A stretch of DNA of 25,775 bases from JAJYZP01 sp049964535 (GTDB taxonomy: Bacteria; Actinomycetota; Acidimicrobiia; Acidimicrobiales; Acidimicrobiaceae): contig JBMFXG010000010.1 of the NCBI GenBank assembly GCA_049964535.1, forward strand, positions 1 through 25,775. Direction: 5' to 3'. The notes beneath the pieces are model-generated. The model did not search any database, was not told where the DNA came from, and saw nothing but the letters and a program-made list of their open reading frames with translations. Each line of letters opens with the position of its first letter. Within the stretch, counting starts at the first letter, position 1. A program made the translations under genes and the position numbers. Shown piece by piece: positions 16,016 through 23,632 of this stretch.

Positions 16016-16798
16016 TTAGGCGAAGACCTGTATCGAGAAGGGCGAGCAGCTAGTGAGGTTATTCGCCGTTGCAAAGACGTTGATCCACTCTAGCTGTCGT
16101 TCTGTGCTGTGAAAGGATTCACGTGTTGCCGGGGAGTGTTGCGAGAGATCGGTATTGTAGGTCTGTAAATCTGTCTCCGCGGTGGACCATGCCGTCCGCC
16201 ACTCCGTCACGGCGGAGTCTGAGGAGGCGAAACTAGTCGTCGAAGCGAACTGTTGTGCTGCGTGAGTGATGCTTATCAGGAGGCGAGCGTTATGGCTGAT
16301 AGCGTTGCGAAGCTCGTGAGCCGTGAGCTTGGTGAACGGGCTTGCAAGGTAACGGATGCTTCGACCGTTTGGTGCTACTTGAGCCCCGGTCACCGCGATC
16401 GTTTCCGAGGGCGCAAGAGTCGCTGCGCAGATCGTGTTCGCCTTCGTGACAAAGCCCTGGTTGGTGATGAGTGGCACGAAGTTTGATGGGGTGGTGGTGG
16501 TCTGTGTTGCGGGTGACCAGATGCTCCCGAGCTGCGAGACTGCCGTCAAGATGAGGGCTAATGCAGCGAACGATCCGATGACTTTTCTGAGTAGTCGTGA
16601 CTTTTTGGGAGTCGGTGGATAGAAGGACTGATAGGGCGGAAGGTCTGCGAACTCCGGTAGCGTTGAATAGCTTGGAAGGGGTCGTTGACGTTCCGTCCAG
16701 TGTTCGCCAGTGAAGTAGCGCAGGTGCCCGCTACCGTCGGGGTACCACCCTGGTACTGATGGCGTGCGCGGATCTTTTGGTCGTCGGTCTACTCTCAT
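16016..16798 (-). CDS. DUF2510-domain membrane protein
   Basis: A 260-residue protein of unknown role, last gene of the sdhA-sdhB-SCP2 transcript. Near the N-terminus it carries the actinobacterial DUF2510 motif PGWYPDGSGHLRYFTGEHWT (about residues 16-35). A proline-rich stretch follows, then a basic KKSRLLRK and a single transmembrane helix (VIGSFAALALILTAVSQL, about residues 73-90). A Thr/Ser-rich extracytoplasmic domain of about 165 residues makes up the rest, with two cysteines, one early (NTICAATLAP) and one near the end (LTSCSPF), that could form a disulphide. ATG 16798 is preferred over an upstream TTG at 16843: GAGG lies just upstream, and this start is 10 bases past the preceding stop instead of overlapping that gene. 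Topology is inferred from the basic flank. I do not recognise the extracytoplasmic domain. Confidence 0.78.
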   Translation of the reverse strand: MRVDRRPKDPRTPSVPGWYPDGSGHLRYFTGEHWTERQRPLPSYSTLPEFADLPPYQSFYPPTPKKSRLLRKVIGSFAALALILTAVSQLGSIWSPATQTTTTPSNFVPLITNQGFVTKANTICAATLAPSETIAVTGAQVAPNGRSIRYLASPFTKLTAHELRNAISHNARLLISITHAAQQFASTTSFASSDSAVTEWRTAWSTAETDLQTYNTDLSQHSPATRESFHSTERQLEWINVFATANNLTSCSPFSIQVFA

Positions 16799-16808
16799 TG
16801 AGATGTCC

Positions 16809-17174
16809 TCATTGAGGTTCTCGCTCAACGTTCGTTGAGTCAATCAAGGGAGCGAGCGACTCGAAGTATTTCAGAGCCCCGAGAGCTCCACGAAATTTGA
16901 TTGCCCCGTTACGGAGAGCGGCGTCAACACTGAGTTCACCGGTCGTAAGTCGTGTCGCTATCTCAGAGCTGAGGCTTATGCTGAGATCGGGATCGCTCGC
17001 CATCGTTGCGACCGCCTGAAGTCCATCTTCGCTTACGCGTAGCGACCAACCGGGGGAGAGGGGGCCGTCGCTAACTTCGACGTTCAAGATGTACTCCGCA
17101 GTGCTGGGGAGAGGACCTAGGGAATGATACGTCGAGTTGAGGAACTCGACTACAGCGTGTGTCTCCTGGTCCAT
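16809..17174 (-). CDS. SCP2-like sterol/lipid-binding family protein
   Basis: A small cytosolic protein of about 121 residues. The region DPDLSISLSSEIATRLTTGE followed by LSVDAALRNGAIKFRG has the spacing and residues of the SCP2 fold, whose members bind lipids or acyl-CoAs in a hydrophobic tunnel (the typical family motif ends in GKLKIxGD). There is no signal peptide or membrane segment. The stop of sdhB and the ATG of this gene overlap as TGATG, so it is translationally coupled to sdhB. A GTG one codon earlier (17177) is also possible. No enzyme function can be assigned. The tight coupling to sdhB suggests a partner of succinate dehydrogenase or of membrane-lipid handling, but this is inference. 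Confidence 0.7.
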   Translation of the reverse strand: MDQETHAVVEFLNSTYHSLGPLPSTAEYILNVEVSDGPLSPGWSLRVSEDGLQAVATMASDPDLSISLSSEIATRLTTGELSVDAALRNGAIKFRGALGALKYFESLAPLIDSTNVEREPQ

Positions 17175-17923
17175 CACACTCTATCGTAGAGGATCGCTCG
17201 TTTGACTTCCTCCACCGCCTTCGTTACCGAGATGCCTCGAGGACACGCTTCGGTGCAGTTAAACGACGTCCTACATCTCCATACGCCAGATTTTTGATTC
17301 AAAATGTCGAGTCGTTCGCTTGCGGCTTGATCCCGAGAGTCAAAGATGAAGCGATGAGCGTTGACGATTGCTGCAGGACCTACGTAGGAGCCATTCGCCC
17401 AGTAGACCGGACATGAGGTCGTACAGCAGGCGCAGAGTATGCACTTTGTCGTATCGTCGAAACGCTCGCGCTCCTCCTGCGACTGAAGCCGCTCTTTATA
17501 ACCAGGATCATCATTGGTAATGAGATACGGAAGCACCGAGCGGTATTGGGCAAAAAATGGTTCCATGTCGACGATGAGATCCTTGATGACCGGAAGGCCT
17601 CGAATCGGTTCAATGGTGAGATCGGTCCCTACGGTAGAGATGAGGTTGATACAGCCGAGCTTGTTCTCTCCGTTGATGACCATCGCATCAGAGCCACAGA
17701 CACCATGAGCGCAGCTGCGACGGAACGAGAGGGTACCGTCTTGAGTCCACTTTACCTTGTGGAGAACGTTGAGCACGGTGTCTGACGGTAGAGCTTGAAC
17801 CGTGAAGTCCTGCCAGTGAGGTCGCGTATCGGCCTCGGGGTTGTATCGTTTGACACGTAGGTGGACGGAGACCTCTGCAGGGACCGCTGGGCTAACCGAA
17901 ACAGGGTTCATGGTTGTCGTCAT
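17174..17923 (-). CDS. sdhB: Succinate dehydrogenase iron-sulfur subunit
   Basis: Electron-transfer subunit of complex II, 249 residues. The [2Fe-2S] ligands are Cys71, Cys76, Asp79 and Cys91 in SCAHGVCGSDAM and GENKLGC; the Asp in the third position is also found in E. coli SdhB. The [4Fe-4S] and [3Fe-4S] ligands are seen in CILCACCTTSCP (161-171) and CRTSFNCTEACP (217-227). The N-terminal 20 residues are a Ser/Pro/Val-rich extension. The ATG start is five bases past the sdhA stop, with an AGGAAG inside the end of sdhA, so the two genes are co-transcribed. The 3' end overlaps the SCP2-like gene. Confidence 0.96.
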   Translation of the reverse strand: MTTTMNPVSVSPAVPAEVSVHLRVKRYNPEADTRPHWQDFTVQALPSDTVLNVLHKVKWTQDGTLSFRRSCAHGVCGSDAMVINGENKLGCINLISTVGTDLTIEPIRGLPVIKDLIVDMEPFFAQYRSVLPYLITNDDPGYKERLQSQEERERFDDTTKCILCACCTTSCPVYWANGSYVGPAAIVNAHRFIFDSRDQAASERLDILNQKSGVWRCRTSFNCTEACPRGISVTKAVEEVKRAILYDRV

Positions 17924-17928
17924 CTCGG

Positions 17929-19686
17929 TTAGTACTTCCTCTCCATCGGTTCATATTTGCCGAGCACGACCGGCTTGAAGTCGAGCGTTATAGTTCCGTC
18001 CTCGCCGAGGTGTGCAAAGGTATGTTTCATCCAGTTCACATCGTCGCGAGTTGGGTGGTCATCACGCCAATGAGCTCCTCGACTCTCGGTTCTGGCCTGA
18101 GCGCCGACTACCAGTCCTTGTGCGAGGTCTAAGAGGTGGCCGAGCTCCATCGCCTCGGTGAGGTCGTAGTTGAATACGACGCCCTTGTCATCGATTTTGA
18201 CCTCTTTGTAGCGTTCTTTGAGGCCGGCGATGACGTCACGGGCTCGCTGGAGTGACTCGTCGGTGCGCACCACCGATGCATCGGCCGTCATGGTGGCTTG
18301 CAGCTCAGTTCGAATCTCTGCTACCTTCTCACCGCCACTTCCGGCCTTCATGGATTCGATCCGCTCCCTGACCGGACCCTCAGCGCCACGCGTGATGTCG
18401 GGATGAGGAACGTCTTGAATGTATTCGAGCATCGCCTTCCCACCCCTGCGTCCGAAGACGACGATGTCGAGGAGCGAGTTGGTGCCGAGGCGGTTGGCGC
18501 CATGTACCGATACGCAGGCGCACTCTCCAGCAGCGTAGAGTCCTGGAAGTACCGTATTGTTGGCGTCGACGAGAACCTCGCCGTCGATGTTGGTAGGGAT
18601 GCCTCCCATTGCATAGTGAGCTGTCGGTTGGATCGGAATAGGCTCTTTCTTCGGTTCGATCCCTAGGTAGGTTCGGACGAAACCGGTGATGTCGGGGAGC
18701 TTCGCGTCGATCTGCTCTGGCGGTAGGTGGGTGAGATCGAGGTAGACGTAGTCTTTGTCTGGGCCAGCACCTCTTCCAGCTTTAATCTCTGCGTGAATGG
18801 CGCGTGAGACCATGTCACGAGGGGCTAAATCTTTCACGGTCGGGGCGACACGTTCCATGAATCGTTCTCCGAGTCCGTTTCTGAGGATGCCTCCTTCGCC
18901 GCGGGCCCCTTCTGTGAGTAAGATACCGAGCCCGTAGATTCCTGTCGGGTGGAACTGGTAGAACTCAAGGTCTTCCATCGGTATTCCGGAGCGGAATAGT
19001 ACACCGGGACCGTCGCCCGTTAGCGTATGTGCGTTCGAGGAGATCCGGAACATTTTTCCGAAGCCCCCTGTCGCAAACAGGACGCCCTTCGAGGCAAATA
19101 CGTGGAGATCTCCCGTTGCAAGCTCGTACGCCACGACGCCAGCCATTCTTCGGTCGCTACCTTCGCCGCTGTAGAGGACGTCGAAGACTTGAAACTCGTT
19201 AAAGAAGTTGACGTCTCTCGCTACGCACTGCTGATAGAGGGTTTGAAGGATCATATGACCGGTTCTGTCGGCTGCGTAGCACGAACGACGCACAGGGGCC
19301 TCGCCGTGGTTTCTCGTATGCCCACCAAAGCGCCGCTGATCGATCCGACCTTCCGGAGTTCGTGAGAATGCAAGACCAAAATGCTCGAGATCGATCACTG
19401 CGTCGATCGCCTCTTTGCACATCACGTCGATTGCGGGTTGGTCTCCGAGATAGTCGGAACCCTTCACCGTATCGAAGGCGTGCCACTCCCAAGAGTCTTC
19501 TTCGACGTTGGCCAAAGCAGCGCACATACCACCTTGAGCGGCTCCGGTGTGAGAGCGGGTCGGATAGAGTTTGGTGAGCACTGCGGTGCGGCACTTGCCA
19601 GCCGTCTCGATAGCTGCACGGAGCCCGGCTCCGCCTGCACCGACAATGACTGCGTCGTAGCTGTGATAATGAACGTTCACACTCAA
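17929..19686 (-). CDS. sdhA: Succinate dehydrogenase flavoprotein subunit
   Basis: Catalytic FAD subunit of complex II, oxidising succinate to fumarate; 585 residues, normal for SdhA. The dinucleotide-binding GAGGAGL lies at 16-22. RSHTGAAQGGM contains His46, the residue expected to bind FAD covalently. Active-site segments include FHPTG, TEGARGEGG, PTAHYAMGGI and HGANRLGTNSLLD. The first codon is TTG (19686); the third codon, a GTG (19680), is equally possible, and neither has a clear Shine-Dalgarno sequence. The gene is first in a minus-strand operon with sdhB, the SCP2-like gene and the DUF2510 gene. It is divergent from the AAA+ gene across 62 bases. The usual sdhC and sdhD membrane-anchor genes are not next to it. 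Confidence 0.96.
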   Translation of the reverse strand: MSVNVHYHSYDAVIVGAGGAGLRAAIETAGKCRTAVLTKLYPTRSHTGAAQGGMCAALANVEEDSWEWHAFDTVKGSDYLGDQPAIDVMCKEAIDAVIDLEHFGLAFSRTPEGRIDQRRFGGHTRNHGEAPVRRSCYAADRTGHMILQTLYQQCVARDVNFFNEFQVFDVLYSGEGSDRRMAGVVAYELATGDLHVFASKGVLFATGGFGKMFRISSNAHTLTGDGPGVLFRSGIPMEDLEFYQFHPTGIYGLGILLTEGARGEGGILRNGLGERFMERVAPTVKDLAPRDMVSRAIHAEIKAGRGAGPDKDYVYLDLTHLPPEQIDAKLPDITGFVRTYLGIEPKKEPIPIQPTAHYAMGGIPTNIDGEVLVDANNTVLPGLYAAGECACVSVHGANRLGTNSLLDIVVFGRRGGKAMLEYIQDVPHPDITRGAEGPVRERIESMKAGSGGEKVAEIRTELQATMTADASVVRTDESLQRARDVIAGLKERYKEVKIDDKGVVFNYDLTEAMELGHLLDLAQGLVVGAQARTESRGAHWRDDHPTRDDVNWMKHTFAHLGEDGTITLDFKPVVLGKYEPMERKY

Positions 19687-19748
19687 AGTTTTGCACGCTT
19701 TCTGGCTGATGTGAAATTAGAACTCATTCTAGGCGTAGGGTGGAGACT
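19687..19748. promoter_or_regulatory. Divergent control region of sdhA and the AAA+ gene
   Basis: Only 62 bases separate the two divergent starts, so promoters or an operator for both must sit here or inside the coding ends. It holds a small dyad, TAGAA-CTCA-TTCTA (about 19719-19732). Read on the minus strand, this dyad contains a TANNNT-like TAGAAT, and a second one (TAATTT) lies next to it. I could not place a convincing -35 element for either direction. Confidence 0.35.
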
Positions 19749-21146
19749 ATGACAGGACTTCCAAAGACCATCGGTGAACTTCGTCTGACCGAATATCGAA
19801 CTCGCCCGGTCAAAATTGAGATACGAGATAATGCGGTTGCGCGAATGCGATCGGGACTTCCGCTCGTGAGCGGGATGGTCGACTACGACGACACGGTTCT
19901 TCCCGAACTCGAGCGTGCAATCTTAGCCCTTCACGATGTCATCTTTCTCGGTGAGCGTGGGCAGGGAAAAACCAGGTTGATCCGCTCACTCGTCGAGCTT
20001 CTCGATGAATGGATGCCAGTGATCGACGGCTCCGAGCTCAACGATGACCCGCTGAATCCAACGTCGTCGCGAGGAATCGAGATCGTCAAGGAGTTCGGAG
20101 ACGAAACTGGTCTTCGATGGATCCATCGCAGCGAGCGGTACTCCGAGAAGCTTGCCACCCCAGATACTTCGATAGCGGACCTAATCGGTGAGGTCGACCC
20201 AGTAAAGGTGGCGGAAGGCCGATACTTGGCGGACGAGAGAACCTTGCACTTTGGTCTGGTGCCTCGAACGAATCGAGGGATCTTCGCTATCAATGAGCTC
20301 CCCGATCTCCCCGAACGCATTCAGGTCGGTCTCTTGAACCTGCTCGAAGAGCGAGATGTTCAGATTCGTGGCTACAAGATTCGCTTGCCGCTTGATCTGA
20401 TGTTTGTTGCCTCGGCGAACCCGGAGGACTATACAAATCGAGGGCGATTGATTACGCCTTTAAAGGATCGGTTCGGTACTCAGATTCGGACGCACTACCC
20501 GCTCAAGATCTCCTCTGAGGTTGAGGTTATGCATCAAGAGTCCGACATTCGCAAACCGGAGGGCTTGGATCTCATTGTTCCGGAGTTCATGAGTTCGCTT
20601 CTTGCGACCATCTCGCAGCTTGCAAGGAAGTCATCTAGCATCAACCAGCGTTCGGGCGTGTCGGTAAGAATGTCGGTAGCGTGCTACGAGCTCCTGGTCG
20701 CATCGGCGTTTTCTCGTGCGCTGCGGTACGGAGAAAGTGAAGCGGTCCCCCGTCCGAGTGATCTTGATGCGATCGTTCCTGGCATTTCGGGCAAGATAGA
20801 GATAGAGGGTCTCGATGACTCCGATGAGATCAAGGTGATCGGTCGCCTGATCTCGGGTGCTACTCAAGCAACGTATCGACAGTTTGTGGAAGGCTCGGAG
20901 GTTCTCGATGCTCAGAAAGAGGTTGAAGCGGAGGGATTTGTGGTATCTGCGGAGCGCTCTACCCAAGAGTCTTACGACGTCTTGCTTGGTTTTCCTCGTC
21001 TTCTTGCTGCTTCGTCGAAGGTAGCGGGCTCTGAGAATCGCGGCGTTGTGGTAGCCGCAAGTGAACTCATACTCGAAGGCCTCCATCTAGCGAAGCGCCT
21101 CAATCGCGTCGAGCTCGATGATGGTCGGGCGTACTCAGGGAGGTAG
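19749..21146 (+). CDS. AAA+ ATPase of the Mg-chelatase/MoxR-like group
   Basis: A 465-residue AAA+ ATPase. Walker A is GERGQGKT at 68-75. The Walker B position reads GIFAINELPDL, with Asn182 in place of the usual Asp and Glu183 retained. Sensor 1 is Asn224 in VASANPEDY, and a candidate arginine finger is in PLKDRFG. The glycine-rich loop and these motifs resemble the ChlI and MoxR families. Members usually act with a VWA protein, as in BchI-BchD, CbbQ-CbbO or RavA-ViaA, to remodel or mature another complex. The VWA gene follows two bases after the stop, and the same pair is next to purH in mycobacteria (Rv0958-Rv0959, from memory). No cobalt- or magnesium-chelatase large subunit is nearby, so chelatase function is unlikely. 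ATG 19749 is preferred over GTG 19740 because of a nearby GGAG. The client is unknown. Confidence 0.85.
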   Translation: MTGLPKTIGELRLTEYRTRPVKIEIRDNAVARMRSGLPLVSGMVDYDDTVLPELERAILALHDVIFLGERGQGKTRLIRSLVELLDEWMPVIDGSELNDDPLNPTSSRGIEIVKEFGDETGLRWIHRSERYSEKLATPDTSIADLIGEVDPVKVAEGRYLADERTLHFGLVPRTNRGIFAINELPDLPERIQVGLLNLLEERDVQIRGYKIRLPLDLMFVASANPEDYTNRGRLITPLKDRFGTQIRTHYPLKISSEVEVMHQESDIRKPEGLDLIVPEFMSSLLATISQLARKSSSINQRSGVSVRMSVACYELLVASAFSRALRYGESEAVPRPSDLDAIVPGISGKIEIEGLDDSDEIKVIGRLISGATQATYRQFVEGSEVLDAQKEVEAEGFVVSAERSTQESYDVLLGFPRLLAASSKVAGSENRGVVVAASELILEGLHLAKRLNRVELDDGRAYSGR

Positions 21147-21148
21147 GC

Positions 21149-23110
21149 ATGAGACGACGCCGCTATTCACAGTGGGATGGCTCTCAAGAGGTTGATGACC
21201 TAGACGCGCTTGGTCTCTTTGATGAGCTGAGCGAACAGCTGCTCTATCACGGTGATCTGGCGGCTGCGCTCCGAGACCTCATGTCTCGGGGCTATCGATC
21301 ACCCTCAGGTAGGGACGTGCCTGGACTGGCAGATCTACTGCAACGCTTACGGGAGCGGCGAGATGCTCTCTTGTCTGAGTTCGGCATGTCTCAGACGTAT
21401 GAGCAGCTACGTGAAGCCGTTGAGGAGATTCTCGATGAAGAGGGTCGGTCTCTCGATGCTGCGCGGCAAGCTGGCGATGCGGATGCGTCGTTCAAGGAGC
21501 TAGAGCTAGCGGCGCTTCCACCGGATCTACCCGGCAAGATCCGCTCTCTTCGGGAGTATGAGTTCTCATCCGCTGAAGCGGAACAGCGTTTTGAGCGACT
21601 GCTTAGCGATCTTCGAGAGCAGCTTTTGCAGTCGACGTTTTCCCAGATGAAAGAGGCGCTTGGACGACAGACTCCAGAGGACCTTGCTCGGCTCAGAGAT
21701 CTCCTCTCTGAGCTCAACGAGTTGATGGAGCGATCTCGCGAAGGAGAAGATGTCGAAGATGCATTTCGAGATTTTATGTCTCGTTATGGTGACATTCTTC
21801 CGCCTGTGAACTCCCTCGAAGAGCTCATGGCGATACTGCAGTCGCAGGCCGAAGCGATGACGAGCTTTATGAACTCGCTCGATCCTGCTCAGAGACGAGA
21901 GCTCGGGGACCTCTTCTCGGAACTCTTTGGTGATCTCGACCTGCGTTGGCAGATGGAACGTTTCTCGGAGAATATCTCATCGATGCCAGGTTTCCGAGGA
22001 GATGGTCGATTCGGTTTCCGAGGTGAGCAACCCTTTGGTCTCGGTGAAGTCGGCGATAACTTCGCCACCTTGGGTCGCCTCGACGACCTGGAGTCGTCTC
22101 TCAAGAACATGGCATCGCCTTTTGGACTCTCTGACATTGATCTTGGCGAGGTCGAAGAGGTGCTCGGTGCAGATGCTCGGCACGCCTTGGAGCAGCTGAG
22201 AAGCGTCGCACAACAGCTGCAGGAGGCCGGTCTGATCGAGCGGACCGACGGGTACCTGAAGATGTCCCCAAAGGGACTGCGGCGGATCGGCGCCAAGGCC
22301 CTCGAGGAGGTCTTCCGGAAGGTCGATGGAGTCGGTGTCGGCCAGCACATCAATGCTCGATCGGGCCGAGGCGGCGACCTTGAGTATCAGAGCAGGCCGT
22401 ACGAGTTTGGTGATCCCTTCAACCTTTCGCTCCAAGGCACGCTCCGAAATGCACTCCTGCGACAAGGTGGTGGTCTTCCGCTACGACTCGATCCTTCGGA
22501 TTTTGAGATCGAGCTCACCGAGAATCAGGTATCGTGTTCGACCGTTCTGCTCTTGGACCTGTCTCTCTCAATGCCTCTTCGGGAGAACTTCCTTCCAGCG
22601 AAAAAGATGGCGATGGCTCTTCATTCGCTCATATCGTCGAGATTTCCACGAGACTACTTTGGCATCGTCGGGTTCTCCGAAATTGCCCACGAGTTAACCC
22701 CGGCTACGCTTCCACAAGCAACGTGGGACTACGTCTATGGCACGAATATCGAGCACGCACTGATGCTCGCCCGTTCGATGCTATCGAGCCGAAACGGCAC
22801 GAAGCAGATCTTGCTCGTAACGGATGGCGAGCCGACGGCCCATATTCTCCCTTCCGGCGAGGTCTTCTTTTCCTACCCACCTGCGCCAGAGACGATCCGA
22901 GCGACACTGGCAGAGGTGCGACGCTGTACTCGAGCCAATATCGTGATCAACTCTTTTGTGCTTGACGCGAACGACGAGCTTCGGAGTTTTATTGAACATC
23001 TCACCTCGATCAACCGAGGGAGAGTCTTCTATGCCGATCCATCCAATCTCGGCGACTACGTGCTGGTCGATTTTCTTCGTTCTCGAGCTTCCATGGTCGA
23101 AGAGGGGTAA
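21149..23110 (+). CDS. VWA-domain protein, partner of the AAA+ ATPase
   Basis: A 653-residue cytosolic protein. The first 330 or so residues are long, charged, Glu/Arg/Leu-rich helices (many LLSxLRE and LSELNELMER stretches, probably coiled coil), with a Gly/Phe-rich patch near 281-300. A helical linker follows. The C-terminal von Willebrand A domain (about 463-645) has a complete MIDAS: Asp470, Ser472 and Ser474 in DLSLSMP, Thr532 in GTNIEHAL and Asp559 in TDGEP. It should therefore bind Mg2+. There is no signal peptide or membrane helix. The start is firm: GGGAGGT sits four bases upstream and overlaps the stop of the ATPase gene two bases away. The pair resembles the RavA-ViaA and CbbQ-CbbO systems, where the VWA protein links the ATPase to its client. 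The client here is not known. Confidence 0.85.
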   Translation: MRRRRYSQWDGSQEVDDLDALGLFDELSEQLLYHGDLAAALRDLMSRGYRSPSGRDVPGLADLLQRLRERRDALLSEFGMSQTYEQLREAVEEILDEEGRSLDAARQAGDADASFKELELAALPPDLPGKIRSLREYEFSSAEAEQRFERLLSDLREQLLQSTFSQMKEALGRQTPEDLARLRDLLSELNELMERSREGEDVEDAFRDFMSRYGDILPPVNSLEELMAILQSQAEAMTSFMNSLDPAQRRELGDLFSELFGDLDLRWQMERFSENISSMPGFRGDGRFGFRGEQPFGLGEVGDNFATLGRLDDLESSLKNMASPFGLSDIDLGEVEEVLGADARHALEQLRSVAQQLQEAGLIERTDGYLKMSPKGLRRIGAKALEEVFRKVDGVGVGQHINARSGRGGDLEYQSRPYEFGDPFNLSLQGTLRNALLRQGGGLPLRLDPSDFEIELTENQVSCSTVLLLDLSLSMPLRENFLPAKKMAMALHSLISSRFPRDYFGIVGFSEIAHELTPATLPQATWDYVYGTNIEHALMLARSMLSSRNGTKQILLVTDGEPTAHILPSGEVFFSYPPAPETIRATLAEVRRCTRANIVINSFVLDANDELRSFIEHLTSINRGRVFYADPSNLGDYVLVDFLRSRASMVEEG

Positions 23111-23174
23111 GGGGGATATCGAGAGGCTGCGCTCCTCGCCGTTTGCCGGGCTCACCATAAGCTTCCTTGCCGGC

Positions 23175-23205
23175 TTGACAACTCGTGTAATTTCATGGTT
23201 AGAAT
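23175..23205 (+). promoter_or_regulatory. Likely promoter of the first whiB gene
   Basis: A perfect -35 hexamer TTGACA (23175-23180) is followed 19 bases later by TAGAAT (23200-23205), a TANNNT -10. The spacer is a little long. Transcription would start near 23212, giving a leader of about 45 bases before the whiB ATG at 23258. The palindrome TTAGCTAA overlaps the downstream edge of the -10 box (about 23206-23213). It is the strongest promoter-like signal in the window. Confidence 0.5.
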
Positions 23206-23257
23206 TAGCTAATCGCGCTGGGGGTGCTCTTCTAACTACTGGGCGCAGGATAACGAA

Positions 23258-23599
23258 ATGGGGGAGATCATGAAAAGTTGCGGTTCGGGCGCTGCTTGGG
23301 GTGGGATGCTCGACGGTTCGGTCAACGCGAGCAATCGCGCTGAGACTTGGCAAGAGCGCGCTAAGTGCAAGGGTGCGAGCGCATCGGTTTTCTACCCGTT
23401 GCGTGGTGTTCCGACTGCATCGGCACGGGCTCTCTGCAAGGACTGCCCGGTCAAGCCCGACTGTCTCTCTTACGCCCTAGAGCATGAAGAGGAGTTCGGT
23501 ATCTGGGGAGGGCTCTCGGAGCGTGAGCGTCGCAAGTTGATTCGGGCTCAGGCGCGTCTCAGAAGTGCCGGCGAACGGCGGCTCTTCGAAGCGAGCTAA
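23258..23599 (+). CDS. WhiB-family iron-sulfur transcriptional regulator
   Basis: A 113-residue Wbl protein. WhiB proteins hold a [4Fe-4S] cluster with four cysteines and regulate transcription, usually by binding region 4 of the primary sigma factor. The four ligands are Cys37, Cys60, Cys63 and Cys69 (AKCKGAS, LCKDCPVKPDC, so C-x22-C-x2-C-x5-C). The conserved GIWGG turn is at 81-85, and a basic C-terminal tail follows (SERERRKLIRAQARLRS). An extra Cys8 lies in the N-terminal extension. ATG 23258 has GCAGGA seven bases upstream; ATG 23270, with GGGGAG very close, is an alternative. The gene is monocistronic with its own TTGACA promoter. Which Wbl class (WhiB1-WhiB7) it belongs to cannot be decided by eye. 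Confidence 0.92.
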   Translation: MGEIMKSCGSGAAWGGMLDGSVNASNRAETWQERAKCKGASASVFYPLRGVPTASARALCKDCPVKPDCLSYALEHEEEFGIWGGLSERERRKLIRAQARLRSAGERRLFEAS

Positions 23600-23632
23600 C
23601 TCTGCGTGCTATGAGCTCGGTCGAAGTTAGCT
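23594..23632. terminator. Inverted repeat spanning two convergent stop codons
   Basis: AGCTAACT (23594-23601) and AGTTAGCT (23625-23632) are perfect reverse complements. Each arm contains the AGC-TAA end of one of the convergent genes, whiB on plus and the formiminotransferase homologue on minus. The loop is 23 bases and there is no T-run. It could act as a shared bidirectional terminator. Confidence 0.35.

Noticed and set aside
19749..23110. Magnesium or cobalt chelatase (ChlI/ChlD) assignment
   Set aside because: The VWA protein lacks the usual ChlD ATPase-like N-terminus, no large chelatase subunit is near, and no porphyrin genes are present.
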